A stretch of 64,000 bases of DNA from Streptomyces cavernicola (GTDB lineage Bacteria; Actinomycetota; Actinomycetes; Streptomycetales; Streptomycetaceae), in the NCBI RefSeq assembly GCF_029968035.1, contig NZ_JASCIQ010000007.1, forward strand, positions 178,743-242,742. The letters run 5' to 3'. This document shows, one piece after another, positions 1 to 9,316 of the stretch. A program made the position numbers and the translations under genes. How positions within the stretch are numbered: the stretch's first letter is position 1; the number at the start of each line of letters is the position of its first letter. Below the pieces are notes generated by a model. It saw only the letters and a program-made list of their open reading frames with translations. It searched no databases and was not told the DNA's origin.

Positions 1-434
1 CCGCGCCGCTCGAAGAAGTCCACGGCGGAGAAGCAGTCCTCGAGCCGTCGGGTGTCGGCGAGCACCACGGCGCCGAGAGCGCCGTCGGACAGCTCGTCCC
101 ACATGAACCAGAAGCGTTCCTGACCCGGCGTGCCGAAGAGATACAGCACATGACGCTCGTCCAGGCTGATACGGCCGAAGTCCATCGCAACGGTCGTGGT
201 GGTCTTGCTCTCGACGCCTTCGAGGCTGTCGGTGGCGGAGCTGACCGTGGTGAGCAGCTCTTCCGTGCTCAGCGGCTCGATCTCGCTGACCGAGCCCACG
301 AAGGTGGTCTTGCCCACGCCGAAGCCGCCCGCCACGAGGATCTTCAGCGCGTCCGGGAAGGCGTCCTCGGACAGTACGGCTTGATCGGCGGCGGGTTGCG
401 TCGCATGCGTCTCAGAGCCGTCGTCGTAGACCAT
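1..434 (-). CDS. cvnD: Conservon GTPase CvnD (partial, 3' end outside window)
   Basis: Small Ras-like GTPase of the conservon system, in which CvnA-D form a membrane-associated complex loosely resembling eukaryotic GPCR signalling. Seen: a P-loop (GGFGVGKTTFVGSV, about residues 36-49), the switch/G3 region with LFGTPGQERF, and family-typical text (VAMDFGRI). The ATG at 432-434 overlaps the end of cvnC by 23 bases, as usual for these operons. The frame is open to base 1, so about 144 codons are visible and the remaining C-terminus lies outside the window. A cytochrome P450 (cvnE) sometimes follows; it cannot be seen here. Confidence 0.93.
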   Translation of the reverse strand, partial: MVYDDGSETHATQPAADQAVLSEDAFPDALKILVAGGFGVGKTTFVGSVSEIEPLSTEELLTTVSSATDSLEGVESKTTTTVAMDFGRISLDERHVLYLFGTPGQERFWFMWDELSDGALGAVVLADTRRLEDCFSAVDFFERR

Positions 435-786
435 CGAGCACTGCCTCCAGTAGGGACCGGTCTGTCGGGTTGTGTCGGAAAGAAGGTTCTCTGGCGGTGA
501 TCGCGCCGCAGTCGACCAGGTCGGACAGAAGCACCTTGGTCACCACCGCGGGTAAGCGGAGCTGCGCCGCGATCTCGGCCACGGACGTGGGTCCCGCGCC
601 GCACAGGCCGAGGGCCTGTGAGTGCTCGGGACCCATGTGGCCCACGGGGCTGGTCCCCGTGGGCATCACCATCGACAGCAGGTCGAGCGCGGTGGTCGGC
701 CGTGTCCTGCCGTTGCTCACGGTGTAGGGGCGGACGAGCCGGCCTGCGGCGTCGTCCAGCCACGGCCCGTCCTGCGGGGCCGCCAT
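412..786 (-). CDS. cvnC: DUF742 conservon protein CvnC
   Basis: A 124-aa DUF742 protein, the third conservon component. Its role is thought to be coupling the CvnA sensor to the CvnD GTPase. The C-terminal half reads as a winged-helix-like segment (AEIAAQLRLPAVVTKVLL) ending in a conserved basic tail (VLDGLRRRL). The chosen ATG at 786 has GAGG eight bases upstream. A TTG at 792 that overlaps the cvnB stop is possible, but its Shine-Dalgarno is too close. It sits between cvnB and cvnD with overlaps on both sides, indicating translational coupling. Confidence 0.9.
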   Translation of the reverse strand: MAAPQDGPWLDDAAGRLVRPYTVSNGRTRPTTALDLLSMVMPTGTSPVGHMGPEHSQALGLCGAGPTSVAEIAAQLRLPAVVTKVLLSDLVDCGAITAREPSFRHNPTDRSLLEAVLDGLRRRL

Positions 787-788
787 GC

Positions 789-1220
789 TCAATGCCTCAT
801 CGCCGACGGCACCGCTGTCTGGCGTGCTGGTGTGACGAGGTACGGCCGGACGCTCTTCACCAGCATCGCCATCTCGTAACCGAGCACGGCCGCGTCGGCC
901 TCGCGTCCGGCGAGCACGGCGAGGCAGGTGCCGGAACCGGCCGTCGACACGAACAGCAGGGTCTGCGCCAACTCCACGACGACCTGGCGCACTTCACCCC
1001 CGTCGCCGAAGCGCGCACCCGCGCTGCGGCCCAGGGAGTAGAGGCCGGAGGCGAGCGCCGCCATGTGGTCGGCGCTGTCCGGGTCGAGTCCGTGGACCGA
1101 TTTGACCAGTCCGTCGGAGGAGAGCAGGACCGCGCTTCGGGTGTGCGGCACCCTCTGCACCAGGCCGCTCAGCAGCCAGTCGAGGTCGGAGACCTGGCCG
1201 GTCGGCACATCGCTCGCCAT
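789..1220 (-). CDS. cvnB: Roadblock/LC7 domain protein CvnB
   Basis: A 143-aa roadblock/LC7-fold protein, the second conservon gene, expected to act as a dimeric regulator of the CvnD GTPase (MglB-like). The typical opening (LDWLLSGLVQRVPHTRSAVLLSSDG) and hydrophobic strand pattern are visible. The ATG at 1220 is preceded by AAGGAG about ten bases upstream. The open frame continues to 1298, but that extra stretch overlaps the end of cvnA and is not family-like. The gene lies 75 bases downstream of cvnA in the same operon. Confidence 0.92.
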   Translation of the reverse strand: MASDVPTGQVSDLDWLLSGLVQRVPHTRSAVLLSSDGLVKSVHGLDPDSADHMAALASGLYSLGRSAGARFGDGGEVRQVVVELAQTLLFVSTAGSGTCLAVLAGREADAAVLGYEMAMLVKSVRPYLVTPARQTAVPSAMRH

Positions 1221-1294
1221 TAGGGATCGACTCCTTGGGGGTACGGGCGTCAACTTGCTGGTGGTGTCGGGGAGTTCGGTGACCGGGCCGGCAA

Positions 1295-3262
1295 TCACTC
1301 GGTCAGCTCCGCTCCCCCGCGCCGGGCGCCATCCTGACGCACGAGCGGCTCTTCGGAATGCGGGGGCAGGGGGGCGGCGGCGTGCGGTACGGGAGCGGAT
1401 TGCGGCGCGGGGGCCGTCGGCGACTCGTCGTGCGCCTCGGCGAGGCCGATGCCGCGCTGGAAGGCGGCCATCAGGCCGGGGTCGTGGCCCACCGTCGCGT
1501 CGTCCTCCTGCGGCGCGGGCGGCGGCACCGGCTCGTTGCGCAGCTGCGGTACGAGGTGCTCCTGCGCACGGCGCTTGGGCAGCTGGGGTCGGCCCGTGGT
1601 GCCGCGGCCGTTACCGGCCGCGGGCGGCGGCGCGCTCTCCGCCGAGTGCCGCTCGCCGGTCGTCTCGGCGGGCGCCGGTGCGGCCGCGTGCCGGGCCTCG
1701 GGGCGCAGGCCCTGAGCGGCATCGGCCGGGTTGAGGCGGGGTTCGTGGGCACCGCGCACCGGGAGCGGTCCGTTCTGGGCGGCTGCTGCGGTGACGGGGC
1801 TCTCCGCCCGCTGCTGCTGGGGCAGTTGGGCCGCCTGGACATGGGGGGCCATGTGCAGTTGCAGGGCGGGCGTCTCGACCGCGCGCGAGTCACGGGCGGA
1901 CGCCGGCGCCGACGCCACCGGCACCGGCAGCTGCTCGCGCTCGGGTACGGCAGCGGGCTGGGGGGCGTCCTGGATCAGCTGCGCCTCGTGCGCCTGTCGG
2001 GCCTTCGCCGCCTGGGCCTGCTGGGTCTGCTGCGCCTGGCCGTTGGCGGCCTGCGAGTCGGCGCCGAGGAGGGCCTGCGGCAGCAGGATGACGGCCTGGA
2101 CGCCGCCGTAGATGTTGCTCTGCAGGCGCACCGCGATGCCGTGGCGGCGGGCGAGCGCGGAGACCACGAAGAGGCCGATGCGCCCGTCGGACAGCAGGCT
2201 CGCGACGTTCACCTGATCGGGGTCGGAGAGCAGGGCGTTCATCTTGTTCTGCTCGGTGACGGGCATGCCGAGTCCGCGGTCCTCGACCTCCACGGCCAGA
2301 CCCGCCGTCACATGGCTGGCACGGAGCAGGACTTGGGTGTTGGGCGAGGAGAACACCGAGGCGTTCTCGACGAGTTCGGCGAGCAGGTGGATCACGTCGG
2401 CGACGGCGTGGCCGCGCAGGGTGCCGTCGATCGGGGGCACCAGCTTGACGCGGGAGTACTGCTCGACCTCGGCGATGGCGGAGCGCAGCACCTCGGTCAT
2501 GGTGACCGGGTTGGACCACTGGCGACGGGAGATGGCGCCGCCGAGCACGGCGAGGTTCTCGGCGTGCCGCCGGATGCGCGTGGCCAGGTGGTCGACGTGG
2601 AACAGGCCCTTGAGGAGCTCGGGGTCCTCGACCTCGTTCTCCAGCTCGTCGAGCAGCTGGATCTCTCGGTGGACGAGGGACTGGAGCCTGCGGGCGAGGT
2701 TGACGAACACCTCGACCTTCTGCTCGCTGCTCGCGTGGCTGGACATCTGCGCGGCCTGCACGATGGAGGCGACGGCGGTTTCGTGTGTGCGGTTCAACTC
2801 GTGGGCGAGCTGGTCGAGTTCGTCGCCGCCGCCGACCTGCGACGGGGGCACCGGGCGCTGCGGGGCGCCCTCTCCGCTGCGGAGGCGCTCGACGAGGCCG
2901 CTCAGTTCGGCCTGGCTCCGCGCGGTGGTGCGGCGCAGCGCGATGAGGCGGTCGCGGATGGCGCGCGCGCTCCGGTTGGCGGCGACGACGGCCGCGGCGA
3001 TCCCGGCGGCGGCGCCCACGGCCGCGGTGATCAGGACGGCCCAGAGCCAGCCGGAGGGTTCGGCCCCGGTGGACCGGAGGGTGAACAGCACGGCGGCCGC
3101 TCCGCACAGGGCGACCGCCACTGCGGGCAGGACCGAGGCACGCAGGAATTGACGGCGTATCTGGAGCTCGGGGAGCTGCTGGCCAGACCGGGGTCCCGGC
3201 CTGCCGTGGCGTCCGCCCTCACGGCGTTCTGCACGTGCGGCCGGTTCGCGAAGGTGAGACAT
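1295..3262 (-). CDS. cvnA: Conservon sensor kinase-like protein CvnA
   Basis: A 655-aa membrane histidine-kinase-like ATPase that heads the conservon. Seen: two transmembrane helices (about residues 42-64 and 72-97), then a region of charged helices, then a HATPase_c domain with an N box (LLAELVENASVFSS) and G box (VEDRGLGM) around residues 290-335. A long low-complexity Pro/Ala/Gln tail occupies the last 250 residues. There is no periplasmic nitrate-sensing domain between the helices, so this is the short CvnA type. The start has a GAGGA Shine-Dalgarno. The disordered tail is unusually Gln/Ala rich (QQAQAAKARQAHEAQ). Confidence 0.92.
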   Translation of the reverse strand: MSHLREPAARAERREGGRHGRPGPRSGQQLPELQIRRQFLRASVLPAVAVALCGAAAVLFTLRSTGAEPSGWLWAVLITAAVGAAAGIAAAVVAANRSARAIRDRLIALRRTTARSQAELSGLVERLRSGEGAPQRPVPPSQVGGGDELDQLAHELNRTHETAVASIVQAAQMSSHASSEQKVEVFVNLARRLQSLVHREIQLLDELENEVEDPELLKGLFHVDHLATRIRRHAENLAVLGGAISRRQWSNPVTMTEVLRSAIAEVEQYSRVKLVPPIDGTLRGHAVADVIHLLAELVENASVFSSPNTQVLLRASHVTAGLAVEVEDRGLGMPVTEQNKMNALLSDPDQVNVASLLSDGRIGLFVVSALARRHGIAVRLQSNIYGGVQAVILLPQALLGADSQAANGQAQQTQQAQAAKARQAHEAQLIQDAPQPAAVPEREQLPVPVASAPASARDSRAVETPALQLHMAPHVQAAQLPQQQRAESPVTAAAAQNGPLPVRGAHEPRLNPADAAQGLRPEARHAAAPAPAETTGERHSAESAPPPAAGNGRGTTGRPQLPKRRAQEHLVPQLRNEPVPPPAPQEDDATVGHDPGLMAAFQRGIGLAEAHDESPTAPAPQSAPVPHAAAPLPPHSEEPLVRQDGARRGGAELTE

Positions 3263-3759
3263 CGGCGTCCTCGGTGGACTCGTGGTGTGCGGGCATCAGG
3301 GGCTCGTGGCGTGCGGGCATGTGGGATCACTGCGCCGATCACCGTCGAGCAAGGATGTGCCGCGCGTTGGTCGACGGGCACACACCGTAGTCGCCGGACC
3401 GACATGTGCGATGGGCTGTTGACAAACTTCGCCGAACCGGGTGCCGGTCTGGCACCATGCCCCGCGCGCAAGGTCAACTCGCACTGGTAGGACGCTTGTT
3501 CCCGCCCGTCACTCTAGGGGGGGACGCGGCCGTCGGGGGACACGGAAGCACGGCTTCAGCCCCCTGGTGAAGAGCCGGGACGGGCCACCCGCGAGGCGCG
3601 CGCGAGCACGGAGCGCACGCGGAATCGGCGATTCAGCGGCAAACCCACCGGCGGGAGAGCCCCGATGCGGAAGAAAACCGATGCGGGGAACCGTCAAAGC
3701 GGCACGCCAGAATTGGCCGGGAACATATGCCAGGTGGCGTGAATGCTTCGCAGCGGCGA
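3263..3759. other. Intergenic region upstream of cvnA
   Basis: About 500 bases between the cvnA start and the metallo-hydrolase remnant. The frames crossing it have no family resemblance and poor codon bias. A TTGACC at about 3471-3476 (minus strand) is a possible -35 for cvnA, but no good -10 lies 16-18 bases downstream, so no promoter is called. The base composition becomes more mixed toward 3660-3740, consistent with the edge of the foreign segment. Confidence 0.4.
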
Positions 3760-4110
3760 CTACCCCCTGCCGACCTCCGCCGCCCGGGGCTCGACCGTCA
3801 ACTGCCCCTCCACAGCGCTGGGTTCGGACGCACCCGTCGGTACGAAGCCGTGGGCCACCGCACGCCACCACGCCTGTGCGGGCAGCTCCCCCGTCGGCTC
3901 GAAAGGCTCGCCCGGGTGCGGGGAGGCCACCGCCTGGCCGGCCTGCTCGGCCGCGCGCCTGGTCCACTCGCCGGGCTCGGCCCACGGGTGCGGGGCGAGG
4001 TTGAACGTGCCCCAGTGAATGGGCAGGAGCACGCCGTGCGGCCGGCCTCCCTGCAGGTCGAGGTGGGCCTGGACGCCCTCGTCGGGGGTCATGTGGATGT
4101 CCGGAAACAT
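3760..4110 (-). pseudogene. 5'-truncated MBL-fold metallo-hydrolase (C-terminal remnant)
   Basis: The minus-strand translation reproduces the last ~115 residues of the intact metallo-hydrolase at 11961-13196. Shared segments include PDIHMTP.EGVQAH.DLQGG, LPIHWGTFNLAPH.WAEPGEW and PGEPFEP.G.L. The N-terminal two thirds, including the HxHxDH zinc motif, is absent. Homology stops near 4107-4110, where unrelated sequence begins. Protein identity to the intact copy is roughly 65-70% by eye, so this is an old paralogous remnant and not a recent direct duplication. An ATG at 4110 could start a 116-aa product, but it would lack catalytic residues. Confidence 0.8.
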
Positions 4111-4136
4111 GACGTTCTGGCAGGCTTCAGCACCTC

Positions 4137-4355
4137 GGCCTCTCGCCGAGCGATCACTTCTACCAGCAGCTAATGCTCGCACTGCACGACGGCGGCAGGG
4201 CCGGCGAGGTCCTGCACATCCATCGCTCGGCGCGGGAATCTCTGCGAAACGAACTGGGACTGAAGTCCGGACGGGTGCTCCAGGACCTCCAACAGCGCAT
4301 CTTGCGTGTCGACGAGAGTCTCCGGCCAAGGTTGGCCGCGTCGCACAGCAACTGA
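4137..4355 (+). pseudogene. 5'-truncated SARP/AfsR-type regulator (BTAD remnant)
   Basis: Plus-strand translation gives the end of a bacterial transcriptional activator domain. It shows FYQQLMLALHDGGRAGEVL, then ARESLRNELGL and LQDLQQRILRVDESL, matching the BTAD signature (LMLALYRSGR..ALE.YR..R..L.EELG..PG..L..L...IL..D). The DNA-binding N-terminal domain and the start are missing. The 5' truncation abuts the truncated 5' end of the metallo-hydrolase remnant on the other strand, so the two fragments diverge from one junction near 4110-4137. This is a recombination scar, not a functional gene. Confidence 0.72.
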
Positions 4356-4393
4356 GATTCCGTACAGCCGGGCACAGCGCAGTTCGCCAAAAC

Positions 4394-4406
4394 TTCGGAT
4401 ACCGAA
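4394..4406. promoter_or_regulatory. Short palindrome upstream of the island operon
   Basis: TTCGG-ATA-CCGAA is a perfect 5+5 bp inverted repeat about 340 bases upstream of the helicase start. It may be an operator; no clear -35/-10 pair was found beside it. Confidence 0.3.
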
Positions 4407-4426
4407 CACTTTGCGCCACGATGCAT

Positions 4427-4461
4427 CACTGAACATCGCGGACCGTAACCGTCGTTCAGTG
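4427..4461. promoter_or_regulatory. Inverted repeat upstream of the island operon
   Basis: Arms CACTGAAC (4427-4434) and GTTCAGTG (4454-4461) are perfect complements separated by 19 bases. It lies in the 390-base gene-free stretch (4356-4744) ahead of the helicase operon. It is a candidate regulator site or leader hairpin. The rest of that stretch shows no convincing promoter. Confidence 0.35.
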
Positions 4462-4744
4462 TGCCCGTGGCAGGAACAGCACACGATTCATGACTCGGGA
4501 ATCCCCGTGGTGGGCCTTCGCCAGACGGACTGACCGCGTCGCATCTCACCTGCGAAGAGTGGGCAGAGGCCCGCTGGCGCCGATGATTCACGAAGCCTCT
4601 TGGAACCGGAAGTGCCCCGCCGATCCGATGGAGTGCGCGGAGGCGGGGCTGTGGAGCGGATCTGGTCATCCCGCCCGGAGTGCGTTGCTACGGCCTCATA
4701 CCGCCCTCATCCTGGAGCGTTCGCCAGCGGCAGAGAGGGGAACG

Positions 4745-7700
4745 GTGAACGTTCAGCAAGTCCATGCGAATGATCCCGACGTCATCGGACAGACGGTGGG
4801 GCTGGTCAACTTCCTGCGTGACATGGTCCACAGCAGCCACCAACGACAGCGCGACGACCGGGGCCGCGACCGGGTGTGGCTGGCCCGGCTGCCGGAGTCG
4901 GTCCGCCGGCCCGCGCCGGGCGAGGGCGGCGTGCTACTGATGCTCGATCACGTCCCGCACAGCGCACCGCCCGACCTGCCGGCCGTGCTTGAGGGTTGGG
5001 TGGATCCGGCGCGCTGCGTGGACCCTGACGGCGGTGATCCACCGCTCCCGGAGGCGGGGCCGGGTCGTGAACTCATACGCGTTGAGGACAGCGAGGAGCA
5101 GCGGGAAGAGGACGGCCCCCTGCGTCGCGAAGAGGCCGGCGACGTGCTGCGGGCTTACGGCACGTGGCTGGATCGCTGGCGCAGGTGGGCGGAGAGGGAG
5201 CGGGCAGAGCGCCCTCTGCGCGAGCTCTACGACCGGATCTACGCGTGGCACCAGAAGCTGGCACAGGAGGATGACCAGACGGAACTCGTCCTGGGCGTCG
5301 GGCTGTTGACCTGGACCAGTCCGAACGAGGACACGGTGCATCGCCACTTGCTCACGCATCGGGTGGAGACGTCGGTGGACCGCCGCACCGCGAGGCTGAC
5401 CGTGCGGCTCTCGTCGGAGAGTGCCCTGCGCCTTGAGGATCAGGACTTCCTGGACAGTGATGACGGGTGGGTACGCGAGCGGGGAGCTGCCCTCTCCGAG
5501 GAGATGGCGGCTCGGGCGCTCGATCCGCTTGGACCCGAGGCTCTGGAACAGCTGGCGCAGTGGCAGGAACGCGCGACGACGCGTCCCATGGGTTTCAGCG
5601 CGGAATGGGAGCCGCCCCGCGCACCCGAGCCGGGCGCGCGGCTCACCTACGCCCCGGCCCTGGTGATGCGCCCCCGCAACCTGAACTCGTTGCTCCGCTG
5701 CTACGACCAGATCGCGGAGACGATGGTCTCGGAGGGGCGGGCGCCGCTCGGCCTGGCCCAGATGGTCCTGCCGCTCGAAGCCAAGGACCGGTCTGCCTGG
5801 GACGGAGTCCAGCGGGCACCGCTGTTCGGTGACGACCCTCTCTTCCCCGGCAAGACAAACGCACAACAGCGCAGCGTGCTCAGCCGCTTGGAGGACGACA
5901 CCGGTGTAGTGGTCCAGGGACCGCCGGGCACGGGCAAGACGCACACGATCGCCAATCTGATCTCCGCGTTGCTCGCGCAAGGGCAGCGGGTGCTCGTCAC
6001 CAGCGCCCGTGACCAGGCGCTGACCGTACTGCGGGAGAAACTTCCGCCTGAGGTACGGGACTTGTGCGTGCTGCTGCTCAGCTCCACGCGGCATGACGGC
6101 GCGGGCGAGCTGGAGCGCACCATCAACGCGCTCACCGATCAGGTGGCCGCCAGCGACCCGGACGAACTGCGCGCCGACATCCGCCGCCTCGCCGGCGAAC
6201 GGGACGACGTGCGGGGCAGGATCGAGACGCTTACGGAGCGGGTCATCTCGCTCCGCGAGGCCGAGTACCGGCATCGGAGCGTGGCGCCGGGATACTCCGG
6301 CACACTCGCCGAAATCGTGGAGCACGTGCACGCCGGTACCGAAGCGTGCGGCTGGGTCGGCCGGCTTCCTGACGGCGCCGAGGACGTTCCGCCGCTGTCC
6401 TCCGAGCAAGCTCAGGAACTCCTCCGCTTGCTGCGCGACGGCGCGGGCGAGTCACGCGCAGGCGACGCGCTTCCTCTTCCTGAAGAGTTGCCGTCGCCTC
6501 AGCATGTCGCGGGCGTCTTCGAGGCCAGCCGCCTCGGTGACGGAGGTCTGTCCGCCGAAACGGTCGAGGTCCGAAACCTGCTCGCGAGTCTCGACCCGTC
6601 CGTGACCGGTGAACTGACCTCTCTGCTCGACGCCTCCACGACAGCCCTCCACAACCTTGGCACGCCCGCTGATGCCACGCGCTGGGACCCTGATTCCTGG
6701 ATCACCCTGGCGCTGGCGAGCCAGCTGTCCCGGTCCGACATCAGGCTGTGGCAGCGGGTGGCAGCCATGACCGATGACATCCGCGAAGTCGCGCAGGACG
6801 TGGACTCGTTGGGCCTGCGCATAGTGTCCGTGCCCGAAGACCTGAGCGCTCAGACGGCGGGACAGTGGAGGGCGGTCGGCACCGCGCTCCGCGCGCACCT
6901 GGCCGCGGGGAAGGGGCTGCGGTCCCGGTTTGCGAGCAAGGCGCAGAAGGATGCCCGGGAACTCCTGGACTCCTGCCCCGTCGACGGCCGGGCCCCACAG
7001 AGGGTCGAGGACCTGGATGCCGTATTGATTCACCTGCGGGCGCACGCCACGCTCGTCGGCGCGGCCACGCGCTGGCAGCAGGTGCGTGCGGCGCTCGCCC
7101 CGGGGGCCGTGGAGGTACGGCTGGCCGAACTGACCGCGCGCGCAGGGCGACTTGAGCACATCGAGGCATTCGGTGCGGCTCGCGAACGCATCGACGAAAT
7201 CCTGATCCGACACGGCGTACACCTGGCCCTCACCTCTCGCCGAGCATGGCAGGACTTCACCACGGCCGTCACTGCGCTGAAGGGCCGACGCGCCGCCGAC
7301 GAGGCTCTCGCGCAGCTGGCCTCGTGGGACGAGCTTCTTCGTACGCCCGTCCAGGGCACGCAGCTGTCCGAGGAGTCCGCCGCTCTCGCGCAAGCCCTGA
7401 GAGACCAGGACGTGGACGCCTACGCCGAGGCCATGGACGCACTGGCCGCCGCGCACCGACGGAATCACCGCGCGCGGCAGTGCACCGAGTTGCTGGACAC
7501 CCTGCGCGCCGCGCACCCGGTGCTCGCGGGACGTCTGTTCGACAGCATCGCCGATCCCAAGTGGGAGGAACGGCTGGAGTCCCTGGATCGGGCCTGGGCG
7601 TGGGGCAGGGCCTCGCAGTTCATCGACGAACAGCGCACTCCCGGCCTGGAGCGCAAGCTGCAGGGCGACCTGAGCGAGCACGAAGCGCGGCTGGAGCAGG

Positions 7701-9316
7701 TGACGGGGGAACTCGCCGCAGCCTGGGGCCGGTTGCGCTGCCTGGAACGCATGACGCAGGAGCAACGCTCAGCCCTGCAGGCGTACCGGACGCACATGGC
7801 TTCGTACGGCAAGGGGAAGGGGCGGCACGCGGGACGTTTCCGGGCCGCGGCCCGCGACGCGATGTCCGTGGCGCAGGGCGCGGTCCCTGCGTGGGTCATG
7901 CCCATCCCCCAGGTCGCGGAGATGGTGCAGACGCAGCGCGACGCCTTCGACGTCGTCATCGTCGATGAGGCCAGCCAGGCCGGCATGGACGCACTGTTCC
8001 TGATGTGGCTGGCACCACGCGTGATCGTCGTCGGTGACGACAAGCAGTGCGCCCCCGCCGTCACCGGCAAGGGCCGTCTGCAGGCCATTCAGGACAAGCT
8101 TGCCGCCCACCTGCCGGACATGCCCTCCAGACTCCGCGAGCTCTACACGCCGCACACCAACCTGTACCAGCTGCTGTCCACCTTCTTCCCGAAGGTGATC
8201 CGCCTCGAAGAGCACTTCCGCTGCGTGCCCGAGATCATCAACTGGTCCTCCAGCACGTTCTACGACAACAAGCTTCTACCCCTGCGCCAGTACGGCGCCG
8301 AACGGCTCGACCCGTTGCGTACTCACTTCGTCGAAGGCGCCGTGGCCACGGGGCGCGACAGCCGCATCCACAACGCCAAGGAGGCCGAGGCGATCGTCGA
8401 GTGCCTGGCCCGCATGGTCGAGGACCCGGCCTACCAGGACAAGACGATGGGCGTGATCGTCCTGCAGGGCTTCGGTCAGACCAGGCTTCTGGAGACACTC
8501 ATCGAACAGCGGCTGCCCGCCACCGTACGAGAGCAGCACCAGATACGCGTCGGCAACGCGGCCTCGTTCCAGGGCGACGAACGCCACGTCATCCTGCTGT
8601 CCATGGTCGTGACGAACCCGTCGCGCGCCGCGGGCGGGGCCAAGAGCGAGCAACAGGCTTACAACGTGGCCGCCAGCCGGGCCCAGGACCAGATCTGGCT
8701 CTTCTACTCGGTCCCGCCGGACCGCCTCAAGCCGCACGACCTGCGCCTCAACCTCCTGACGTACATGGAGAACCCGCCGGCCGCGCTGGAAGCCGCCGAC
8801 GACATCGGACCGGTGCTCCCTGATGTCCGAAGGGCTCCCTTCGACTCACTCTTCGAGCAGCAGGTGTACTTGAGGATCAAGGGACGTGGCTACCACGTGG
8901 TCCCGCAGTTCCCTGTCGGCAGCAAGCGCATCGACCTGGTCGTCGTCGGTGCCCGTGGCCGCCTCGCCGTCGAGTGCGACGGCGACCCCTTCCATCACGC
9001 CACACGCGAGCAGATCGAGAAGGACGAACGACGGGACCGTGAACTGCAGCGCGTGGGCTGGCAGTTCTGGCGCGTCCGGGACAGCGACTTCCGCTTCGAT
9101 CCCGAGGCGGCGCTCACCGGACTGTGGGATGAGCTCGACCGCCAGGGGATCAAGCCGGCGAACCACACGCGGTCCGCAACGACAGCAGAGGCTGGGCCGC
9201 CCGCCGGCACGAACGCCGAGTGGAAGCCTCTCGACCTCTCCTCGGACGACGAGTTCACCGACGACACGAACACCCAGGACGAGCAGGCCGACGACACCAC
9301 GAAGGACGCCGCATGA
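4745..9316 (+). CDS. SF1 helicase fused to a C-terminal Vsr/MTES_1575-like nuclease
   Basis: A 1523-aa protein. Residues 1-380 are an uncharacterised N-terminal region. The SF1 motor has Walker A (GPPGTGKTHT, about residue 395), a long helical insertion (about 430-1050), Walker B VVIVDEASQ (about 1068), GDDKQCAP (about 1097), EEHFRC, NAASFQGDE (motif V) and YNVAASRAQ (motif VI). A C-terminal domain (about 1365-1455) carries FEQQVYLRI, RIDLVV and LAVECDGDPFH, the PD-(D/E)XK-type core of MTES_1575/DUF559/Vsr-like nucleases. Known of the family: helicase-Vsr fusions (e.g. the Hhe type) act in phage defence. Start: GTG with GAGAGGGG upstream. The frame stays open to 4490, but that part looks non-coding. 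The stop overlaps the next ATG (ATGA). Confidence 0.9.
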   Translation: MNVQQVHANDPDVIGQTVGLVNFLRDMVHSSHQRQRDDRGRDRVWLARLPESVRRPAPGEGGVLLMLDHVPHSAPPDLPAVLEGWVDPARCVDPDGGDPPLPEAGPGRELIRVEDSEEQREEDGPLRREEAGDVLRAYGTWLDRWRRWAERERAERPLRELYDRIYAWHQKLAQEDDQTELVLGVGLLTWTSPNEDTVHRHLLTHRVETSVDRRTARLTVRLSSESALRLEDQDFLDSDDGWVRERGAALSEEMAARALDPLGPEALEQLAQWQERATTRPMGFSAEWEPPRAPEPGARLTYAPALVMRPRNLNSLLRCYDQIAETMVSEGRAPLGLAQMVLPLEAKDRSAWDGVQRAPLFGDDPLFPGKTNAQQRSVLSRLEDDTGVVVQGPPGTGKTHTIANLISALLAQGQRVLVTSARDQALTVLREKLPPEVRDLCVLLLSSTRHDGAGELERTINALTDQVAASDPDELRADIRRLAGERDDVRGRIETLTERVISLREAEYRHRSVAPGYSGTLAEIVEHVHAGTEACGWVGRLPDGAEDVPPLSSEQAQELLRLLRDGAGESRAGDALPLPEELPSPQHVAGVFEASRLGDGGLSAETVEVRNLLASLDPSVTGELTSLLDASTTALHNLGTPADATRWDPDSWITLALASQLSRSDIRLWQRVAAMTDDIREVAQDVDSLGLRIVSVPEDLSAQTAGQWRAVGTALRAHLAAGKGLRSRFASKAQKDARELLDSCPVDGRAPQRVEDLDAVLIHLRAHATLVGAATRWQQVRAALAPGAVEVRLAELTARAGRLEHIEAFGAARERIDEILIRHGVHLALTSRRAWQDFTTAVTALKGRRAADEALAQLASWDELLRTPVQGTQLSEESAALAQALRDQDVDAYAEAMDALAAAHRRNHRARQCTELLDTLRAAHPVLAGRLFDSIADPKWEERLESLDRAWAWGRASQFIDEQRTPGLERKLQGDLSEHEARLEQVTGELAAAWGRLRCLERMTQEQRSALQAYRTHMASYGKGKGRHAGRFRAAARDAMSVAQGAVPAWVMPIPQVAEMVQTQRDAFDVVIVDEASQAGMDALFLMWLAPRVIVVGDDKQCAPAVTGKGRLQAIQDKLAAHLPDMPSRLRELYTPHTNLYQLLSTFFPKVIRLEEHFRCVPEIINWSSSTFYDNKLLPLRQYGAERLDPLRTHFVEGAVATGRDSRIHNAKEAEAIVECLARMVEDPAYQDKTMGVIVLQGFGQTRLLETLIEQRLPATVREQHQIRVGNAASFQGDERHVILLSMVVTNPSRAAGGAKSEQQAYNVAASRAQDQIWLFYSVPPDRLKPHDLRLNLLTYMENPPAALEAADDIGPVLPDVRRAPFDSLFEQQVYLRIKGRGYHVVPQFPVGSKRIDLVVVGARGRLAVECDGDPFHHATREQIEKDERRDRELQRVGWQFWRVRDSDFRFDPEAALTGLWDELDRQGIKPANHTRSATTAEAGPPAGTNAEWKPLDLSSDDEFTDDTNTQDEQADDTTKDAA

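Noticed and set aside
4490..4744. N-terminal extension of the helicase-nuclease frame by 85 codons
   Set aside because: No Shine-Dalgarno, poor codon bias and no family similarity; GTG 4745 has GAGAGGGG.
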